Shown here in pieces: positions 59,250-64,000 of a DNA stretch of 64,000 nt; the first letter of the stretch is position 1; each line of letters starts with the position of its first letter. The notes under the pieces are model-generated. The model had not been told where the DNA came from and searched no databases. It saw only the letters and a list, made by a program, of their open reading frames with translations. This stretch comes from Haloplanus rubicundus (GTDB lineage: Archaea; Halobacteriota; Halobacteria; Halobacteriales; Haloferacaceae): NCBI RefSeq assembly GCF_003342675.1, contig NZ_CP031148.1:1798001-1862000 (forward strand), in the 5' to 3' direction. A program made the translations under genes and the position numbers.

Positions 59250-59834
59250 ATGCCATCCGACTCAGACGACTCCGTCTCGGAGCGCGGCAAGGTTCTCACC
59301 GAGGAGGAGTTAGACCTCACCAGACACGACAACGTCTCCGAACTCGACGACGGTCGATACGTCGTCTCGACCGGCAGCGGTCCGACCAGCGACGAGGCGA
59401 CGGAGGCTCGCGAGAACGTCCGCGACGCCCTCGACGACGACCCCGGCGACAGCGCCGCCGACGACGAGCCGGAGATCACCGAAATGGACGTCAACGCGTG
59501 GCTCGAAGACTACTTCCGCGAAGCCGACGCCCAGTACGGGTTCCACGCCACGGCCAAGTTCGACGACGGGGTCAGCCGCCACCAGGTCGTCTCGAACGAC
59601 GTGGTCACCAGCTTCGAGTCGCTGTTGATCTGGTACGCCCAGCACGTCGGCGGCGGGACGCCCGTCGAGGACGTTCTCGGCATTCTGCTCGCGGAGTCGA
59701 GCGTGTCGGTCCGCTACCCGGTCCGGACGCTCACGGGGCTGCTCAAGCGCTACGACCTCGACCGCGACGACTCCATCGGCGACCTGCTCGAAGCTGTCGC
59801 CGACGAGGAGGCCGTTGCACTGTCGCCGGACTGA
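59250..59834 (+). CDS. DUF7500-like protein of the archaellum locus
   Basis: 194 residues. An acidic, disordered N-terminal half contains a short conserved line (V-L-T-E-E-E-L-D-L, then L-D-D-G-R-Y-V-V-S-T). The C-terminal domain (about 80-190) shows V-N-A-W-L-E-D-Y-F-R-E-A-D-A-Q-Y-G-F-H-A-T, F-E-S-L-L-I-W-Y-A-Q-H-V and L-A-E-S-S-V-S-V-R-Y-P-V. This looks like the haloarchaeal family often found between archaellin and che genes (DUF7500); function unknown. A TATA-like ctttatgt (59208-59215) precedes it, without the shared dyad. Confidence 0.75.
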   Translation: MPSDSDDSVSERGKVLTEEELDLTRHDNVSELDDGRYVVSTGSGPTSDEATEARENVRDALDDDPGDSAADDEPEITEMDVNAWLEDYFREADAQYGFHATAKFDDGVSRHQVVSNDVVTSFESLLIWYAQHVGGGTPVEDVLGILLAESSVSVRYPVRTLTGLLKRYDLDRDDSIGDLLEAVADEEAVALSPD

Positions 59835-59882
59835 TCGGAACGGCCGTCTCCGCTCGCCCCGCCAATCCGCCGCCCGCACCCG

Positions 59883-59898
59883 TATCAGTACTGAGAAT
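59883..59898 (+). promoter_or_regulatory. Motility-regulon dyad, cheY promoter
   Basis: tatcagtactgagaat, containing the perfect palindrome tcagtactga. Eleven nt later comes the TATA-like ctttattt (59910-59917), then the leaderless ATG at 59943. Confidence 0.7.
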
Positions 59899-59942
59899 CG
59901 CGCCCGAGTCTTTATTTGCCGAGTCGTGAACGTTCGGAACAG

Positions 59943-60302
59943 ATGCCACCGCAAGTGCTACTCGTCGACGACTCGGATTTCATGCGCAACCTTCTGCGCG
60001 AAATCCTCGAAGAGAACTTCGAGATCGTCGATGAAGCCGAAAACGGCGTCGAGGCCGTCGAACTTTATCGGGAGCACGATCCCGATCTGGTGATGATGGA
60101 CATCGTGATGCCGATCCGCGACGGGATCGAGGCAACGAGCGAAATCACGGGGAGCGACCCCGACGCGAACGTCATCATGTGCACCAGCGTGGGTCAGGAA
60201 GAGAAGATGAAAAACGCCGTGAAGGCCGGTGCGGACGGCTACATCACGAAACCGTTCCAGAAGCCGAACGTGCTGGAAGCAATCGACGACGTCGTGGCCT
60301 GA
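59943..60302 (+). CDS. cheY: Chemotaxis response regulator CheY
   Basis: 119 residues, a single receiver domain. Acidic pocket L-V-D-D-S-D (D9, D10), phospho-acceptor D53 in M-M-D-I-V-M-P, the switch Thr/Ser in M-C-T-S-V-G and the Lys in Y-I-T-K-P-F. When phosphorylated by CheA it changes archaellum rotation, in archaea through the adaptors CheF and FlaCE. The first gene of a tight cheY-cheC-cheD unit (gaps of 2 and 1 nt) under a dyad-bearing promoter. Confidence 0.95.
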   Translation: MPPQVLLVDDSDFMRNLLREILEENFEIVDEAENGVEAVELYREHDPDLVMMDIVMPIRDGIEATSEITGSDPDANVIMCTSVGQEEKMKNAVKAGADGYITKPFQKPNVLEAIDDVVA

Positions 60303-60304
60303 CG

Positions 60305-61531
60305 ATGCGTGTCGATATTCAGTCGCTCGGCACCTACAACCGCCTCGCACAGGAGGGGGCGGAACACGCCGCAGCGTCGCTGACGGGGATGACGGGCATC
60401 GAGACGTACGTCGACGTGACCAACGTCACGCTCATGTCGAAACGTGACGTGGAGGACGTCTTCGGCGGGACGGAGTTCGTCGGCGTCCAGATCGGTCTCG
60501 GTGGCGGGCTCTCCGGCGAGACGGCGCTCGCGTTCGACCGCGACAGCGCCGCGAGCATCGTCGACGTCCTCGTCCCGGGGGCGAGCGCCGGCGACGACGA
60601 CGAGTTCGACGACATGGCACGGAGCGGGATCAACGAGATCGGCAACATCATGATGGGTGGCTTCGTCGACGGCTGGGCCGACTACCTGTCGACGAGCGTC
60701 GACATGACGCCGCCGACCTACGTCGAACGCGACGGCACCGACGTCCTTCCCGAGGGTGCGCTCGACCGCGCCGAGGAGGAACACGTCTTCGTCTTCGAGA
60801 GTCAGATGACGGCCGTCGACGAGGAGATCGACGCCTACATCTACATGTTGCCGGAGTACGGCGCCTTCGCGGAGATGCTCGAGGCGAGCGACGACCACGA
60901 CGACGCCATCCCGATGGACAAGCTGACGGTCTTCGACGAGATGACGCGGCAGGGCGCCGAACGCGCCGCCGAGAACGTCTCGTCGATGACGGGCATCGAG
61001 ACCGACGTCGACGTGAGTCGACTCAGCTTCGTCCCTATCGAGGACGTCCCGAACACGGCACGGGACGAGGTGTACGTCGGCACGGTCATGGAGTTCAAGG
61101 GGACCCCCGGCGGCTACCTCGCGATCCTCTTCGACGAGCCGTCTGCGCGGACCATCGTCGACGCCACGGTGCCCATGGAACTGGACGAACCACTCGGCGA
61201 CATGGGCGAGAGCGCGATTCAGGAGATGGGAAACATCATGACCAGCGGGTTCATCGACGGGTGGGCGAACGTCCTGCAGACGAGCATCGACCACACGCCG
61301 CCCGAACTGGTTCACGACCTGGGGACGGCGATCCTCAGCCCCATCGCGGGTCGGCTCGGCCAGTCACAGGAGTACGCGTTCCTCATGGACTCGACGGTCG
61401 TCACGCCGGAAGGCGAGTTCAACTGCGAGATATACGCCATCCCCGACGAACAGAAGCTCAAGGAGGCCCTCGACGCCCTTTTGGTCGAACGGAGCGACCA
61501 GCTCGAAGCCAACCGAGAGTCGCTCTTCTAA
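60305..61531 (+). CDS. cheC: Double-domain CheC phosphatase
   Basis: 408 residues from the ATG at 60305, two nt after the cheY stop. Two CheC units in tandem (about 1-200 and 203-405). Each keeps the phosphatase helix S-x3-E-x2-N: S-G-I-N-E-I-G-N followed by G-F-V-D-G-W-A, and S-A-I-Q-E-M-G-N followed by G-F-I-D-G-W-A. Single CheC proteins of bacteria have about 200 residues, with two such sites. The fusion is thus probably an active CheY-P phosphatase working with CheD. Adjacent cheD starts one nt after the stop. Confidence 0.92.
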   Translation: MRVDIQSLGTYNRLAQEGAEHAAASLTGMTGIETYVDVTNVTLMSKRDVEDVFGGTEFVGVQIGLGGGLSGETALAFDRDSAASIVDVLVPGASAGDDDEFDDMARSGINEIGNIMMGGFVDGWADYLSTSVDMTPPTYVERDGTDVLPEGALDRAEEEHVFVFESQMTAVDEEIDAYIYMLPEYGAFAEMLEASDDHDDAIPMDKLTVFDEMTRQGAERAAENVSSMTGIETDVDVSRLSFVPIEDVPNTARDEVYVGTVMEFKGTPGGYLAILFDEPSARTIVDATVPMELDEPLGDMGESAIQEMGNIMTSGFIDGWANVLQTSIDHTPPELVHDLGTAILSPIAGRLGQSQEYAFLMDSTVVTPEGEFNCEIYAIPDEQKLKEALDALLVERSDQLEANRESLF

Positions 61532-61532
61532 C

Positions 61533-62033
61533 ATGAAGACCTACGGCGGGACGTCGGCGTCGGGCCGGACCCGCAAGCGGGTCGGCATCGCTGATTTCGC
61601 GGTCACCGCGGACGGGGCCGTCCTGGCCACCAGCGGACTCGGCTCCTGTCTCGGGATCGGTCTCCGCGACGGACGGGCGGGTGTCGCTGGCCTCATCCAC
61701 GTCATGCTGCCGACGGCGCCCGAGGACCCGCCGAACGTCGCCAAATACGCCGACACGGGCATCGACGCCGTGTTGGACGCGATGTGTGCCGAAGGGGCGT
61801 CGCCGGACCGCGTCCGGGCGAAACTCGTCGGCGGGAGCGCCATGTTCGAGTTCGACAGTCAGGACGAACCCATCGGTGAGCGAAACGTCGCGGTCACCCG
61901 GGCGACGCTCGACCGACTCGGCATCCCCGTCGACGCCGAGGACGTGGGCGGCAACTCGGGGCGGTCGATTCGGTTTCACGGCGACACCGGAGATCTCCGT
62001 ATCAAATCCGCCGGAACCGAACGTCGGATCTGA
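61533..62033 (+). CDS. cheD: Chemoreceptor glutamine deamidase CheD
   Basis: 166 residues. The catalytic Cys lies in S-G-L-G-S-C-L-G-I-G-L near residue 40 and the catalytic His in G-L-I-H-V-M-L-P near residue 58, with V-G-G-S-A-M-F following as in the family. CheD deamidates glutamines of methyl-accepting transducers and is controlled by binding CheC, encoded just before. The end of the cheY-cheC-cheD unit; a 190-nt spacer with a new dyad-bearing promoter follows. Confidence 0.93.
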   Translation: MKTYGGTSASGRTRKRVGIADFAVTADGAVLATSGLGSCLGIGLRDGRAGVAGLIHVMLPTAPEDPPNVAKYADTGIDAVLDAMCAEGASPDRVRAKLVGGSAMFEFDSQDEPIGERNVAVTRATLDRLGIPVDAEDVGGNSGRSIRFHGDTGDLRIKSAGTERRI

Positions 62034-62121
62034 AACCAATCGCCGACAGCGGTCGGAGCGAATCACGCGTCAGCGCCCCGATACGCGAGCGACGACGGTT
62101 GACAGACATCCGTCATACACG

Positions 62122-62137
62122 TATCAGAATTGATAAT
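62122..62137 (+). promoter_or_regulatory. Motility-regulon dyad, flaCE promoter
   Basis: tatcagaattgataat, matching TWTCA-N4-TGA. Eleven nt later comes the TATA-like gattaaag (62149-62156). Transcription would start near 62180, giving a leader of about 45 nt to the flaCE ATG. Confidence 0.65.
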
Positions 62138-62212
62138 TGAAGGACAACGATTAAAGTACGGCACGCACATAGGGAACACGATAGAATGGGTTCGACGGGT
62201 TGTCGGGTGACG

Positions 62213-62217
62213 GGAGG
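62213..62217 (+). promoter_or_regulatory. Shine-Dalgarno site of flaCE
   Basis: ggagg, 6 nt before the ATG at 62224, complementary to the 3-prime end of archaeal 16S rRNA. Real SD sites are uncommon at the 5-prime ends of haloarchaeal messages, and this one decides the start over the out-of-frame ATG at 62186. Confidence 0.65.
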
Positions 62218-62223
62218 GACCGC

Positions 62224-63603
62224 ATGGAACTCCTAGAGCGGTTCCTCGGCGGTGACGACGACGACGGCAGCGACGCCGAGGGCGACGACGACATGTTCTT
62301 CGAGGAGGACGACGACCTCGACGACTTCGGCGGCGACGACTTCGGCGGCGACGACGGACTCGGATTCGACGACGGCGACGACGGCGGCGGCGCCGCGACC
62401 GCCGAACTCGAAGGCCGGATCGACGAACTCGAAAACGAGGTCGCCAGCCTCTCCTCGACGGTGAGCACCATCCGCAGCGAGAACGAGGAGATCAGCAACA
62501 CCGTCGAGGACGTGGAGGAGAACGTCCGCAAACTGCTCGACATCTACGAGATGGTCACCCGCGGCGTCAACCCCTTCGTCGACGACGTGCAGGCCGGCGG
62601 CGGTGGGTTCGACGGCGGCGGCGGGTCGCTGGGTCTGTTCGACGACGAGGACGAGGAAGACGAAGCGGATCTGGACGACGACATCGCCGGCGCCGACGCC
62701 GAGGACTTCTTCGACGACGACTTCCTCGACGAGGAAGAGGACGACGATTTCGGCGACTTCGACGACGCGAACACCGATACCATGTCCGACGATTCCGACG
62801 ACGGAGACGATTCCGGGAAATCGTTCGAGGAACTGAAAGACGAGTACGAAAGCGGCGACGCCGACTGGGCCGACGACGGGGACGCGACCAACGGCGACGC
62901 CGCCGATATCGAGGACGGCGACGACTTCGGTGACCTCGACGGCGACGACCTGGGAGGCATCGACGACGGCGACGACGACTTCGGTGGTCTCGGCGACGAC
63001 GACTTCGAGGACGACGGCGATTTCGGGGACGTCGACGACGACTTCGAGGACGACGACGGCGATTTCGGGGACGACGACGGCGACTTCGGGGACGTCGACG
63101 ACACCGCCGACGTCGAGGCCGACCCCGCGCCCGCCGAGATGGCGGCCGACGGGGCGACGGCAGCGGACGAGTCGGCGGCGAGGGCGGACGAACCGACCGA
63201 CGCGGGCGACATGCAGTTCGCCGCCAACACGATGATGCAGGGATCGGGCACGTCGAAACCCTACCTGGAGACCGTTCCGTCGGGCTACGTCGGCGACCTC
63301 CTCGTGATGGAGTGGCTCGAATACCTCGTCGAGGAGGGCGACGTGGAGGATGCGGCCCGGGCGGTGGAGTACTACCGACGCATCCAGTGGGTCGGCGAGG
63401 ATGCCGCGGACGAACTCCGCGATTTCCTCGTCGGCTTCGGCGAACTCGACGCGGACCGGGAGGTGACCGGCGCCCCGTCGACGCTCGCCATCGACCACCA
63501 CGTCGCCAGCCTGCGCTACATCAGCCGACTGACTGGGTCGACCGCCGACTCGGTCGTCTTCGACTGCTGGAGCGGTGGCGGAGGTGTCCCCTTTGGGCTT
63601 TAG
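62224..63603 (+). CDS. arlCE: Archaellum protein FlaCE (fused FlaC and FlaD/E type)
   Basis: 459 residues. The N-terminal part (1-45) is acidic, followed by the FlaC-type coiled coil (about 60-115: L-E-G-R-I-D-E-L-E-N-E-V-A, then V-R-K-L-L-D-I-Y-E-M-V-T-R-G-V-N-P-F). A long Asp/Gly/Phe-rich repetitive stretch (about 125-320) leads to the FlaD/E domain (about 345-450: K-P-Y-L-E-T-V-P-S-G-Y-V-G-D-L-L-V-M-E-W-L-E-Y-L). It forms the cytosolic ring connecting the chemotaxis adaptor CheF to the motor. The acidic repeats are longer than usual. FlaF overlaps its end. Confidence 0.93.
   Translation: MELLERFLGGDDDDGSDAEGDDDMFFEEDDDLDDFGGDDFGGDDGLGFDDGDDGGGAATAELEGRIDELENEVASLSSTVSTIRSENEEISNTVEDVEENVRKLLDIYEMVTRGVNPFVDDVQAGGGGFDGGGGSLGLFDDEDEEDEADLDDDIAGADAEDFFDDDFLDEEEDDDFGDFDDANTDTMSDDSDDGDDSGKSFEELKDEYESGDADWADDGDATNGDAADIEDGDDFGDLDGDDLGGIDDGDDDFGGLGDDDFEDDGDFGDVDDDFEDDDGDFGDDDGDFGDVDDTADVEADPAPAEMAADGATAADESAARADEPTDAGDMQFAANTMMQGSGTSKPYLETVPSGYVGDLLVMEWLEYLVEEGDVEDAARAVEYYRRIQWVGEDAADELRDFLVGFGELDADREVTGAPSTLAIDHHVASLRYISRLTGSTADSVVFDCWSGGGGVPFGL
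63580..63586 (+). promoter_or_regulatory. Shine-Dalgarno site of flaF inside flaCE
   Basis: ggaggtg, a 7-nt match to the 16S rRNA 3-prime end, lies 6 nt before the TTG at 63593 and within the last codons of flaCE. It supports the TTG start of flaF. Confidence 0.7.
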
Positions 63604-64000
63604 CGTCAGCGGGTCGGCCGCGATCATCTTCGTCGGTATCTTCCTCGCCTTCTCGACGGCGTACACCGCCTCGGCCAACGGGTTCGAGCGGGTGAACGAC
63701 GCCCGATCCGCGGTGGACGAGGAGGCCCTCGAACGGCAGAACACCGCCCTCACGGTGACGAACGCCACGTACGACGCCGGCACCGACACCCTGACGGTCG
63801 AGGCAGTCAACGAGGGATCGACGACCCTCGACGTCGCGGCCGTCGACCTCATCGTGGACAACGCGTACCGAGACGACTTCACCGCGCGGACCGTCGGCGG
63901 CGACAACTCGACGGCGCTGTGGCTCCCCGGCGAGCGCCTCCACCTCGAAGTGAACGCCACGACCCGCCCGAACCGCGTGAAACTCGTCTCCGGTCCCGGC
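63593..64000 (+). CDS. arlF: Archaellum stator-anchoring protein FlaF (N-terminal part)
   Basis: Incomplete at the right edge; 136 codons are visible. The TTG start at 63593 gives M-G-F-S-V-S-G-S-A-A-I-I-F, the normal FlaF opening; a GTG at 63584 would add three residues. One N-terminal helix (A-I-I-F-V-G-I-F-L-A-F-S-T) is followed by a beta-rich extracellular domain (N-A-T-Y-D-A-G-T-D-T-L-T-V-E-A-V-N-E-G). FlaF binds the S-layer and, with FlaG, anchors the motor. It overlaps flaCE by 11 nt and has an internal SD, so it is translationally coupled. Confidence 0.92.
   Translation, partial: MGFSVSGSAAIIFVGIFLAFSTAYTASANGFERVNDARSAVDEEALERQNTALTVTNATYDAGTDTLTVEAVNEGSTTLDVAAVDLIVDNAYRDDFTARTVGGDNSTALWLPGERLHLEVNATTRPNRVKLVSGPG

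Noticed and set aside
1-64000. Transposase, integrase or insertion sequence
   Set aside because: No DDE, HUH or tyrosine-recombinase motif and no terminal inverted repeats with target duplications were seen anywhere in the window.

Overview
The window is chromosomal DNA from a haloarchaeon (class Halobacteria). It has very high GC, strongly acidic proteins and haloarchaea-specific domains (HalX, HalOD1, HTH-10/Bat, CPxCG zinc ribbons). Many start codons lie only 0-10 nt from a start site inferred from a TATA box about 27 nt upstream, so many transcripts look leaderless. A Haloferacales-type host is a plausible guess, but no rRNA gene is present to test it.

Layout. 1-11.5 kb: housekeeping genes (a YyaL-like thioredoxin-domain protein, a sensor kinase, an aldo/keto reductase, a zinc ribbon, an ATP-grasp protein, a secreted phospholipase-D-fold protein, a DHH exonuclease-like protein, FAD synthase RibL, CoxB and a CtaA-CtaB fusion). 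11.6-17.1 kb: a polyhydroxyalkanoate (PHA) locus with a two-subunit haloarchaeal ketothiolase carrying Ser at the nucleophile position, a MaoC/PhaJ-type hydratase, PhaR, PhaP, PhaE and PhaC, followed by a small winged-helix protein. 17-28.7 kb: mixed housekeeping (a surface protein with a C-terminal anchor, a HEAT-repeat protein, DUF2237, a methyltransferase, an EamA transporter, tRNA-Thr(CGU), Trm5, BtuCD, SRP19, Gar1, a presenilin-type protease and a PUA protein). 28.8-41.3 kb: a sensory island with three histidine kinases, a HalX response regulator, HemAT and a Bat-type regulator. 41.4-48 kb: a coiled-coil protein, a HisG-like paralogue, TFB, TrmB, PanB/PanE and a HalOD1 protein. 48.2-53.1 kb: a TetR regulator divergent from an exported CARD-like protein plus an RND/MMPL transporter. 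53.1-64 kb: the archaellum/chemotaxis locus (CheW, two KaiC-like ATPases, a winged-helix regulator, a small membrane protein, three archaellins, a DUF7500-like protein, CheY, a double CheC, CheD, FlaCE and FlaF), running off the right edge.

Most notable observation. Eight promoters of the archaellum/chemotaxis locus share a 16-bp dyad, T-W-T-C-A-N4-T-G-A-K-A-W-Y, whose end lies exactly 11 nt before the TATA-like box in every copy. It precedes cheW, a KaiC-like gene, the small membrane protein, all three archaellin genes, cheY and flaCE. This looks like the binding site of an undescribed regulator of the motility regulon.

Second theme: short perfect hairpins inserted in frame inside three unrelated genes (the ATP-grasp gene, trm5 and a histidine kinase). 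In the kinase, the repeated hairpin that encodes V-E/D-H-G-S-T shows compensatory base changes between copies. No CRISPR array, transposase or rRNA operon was seen.
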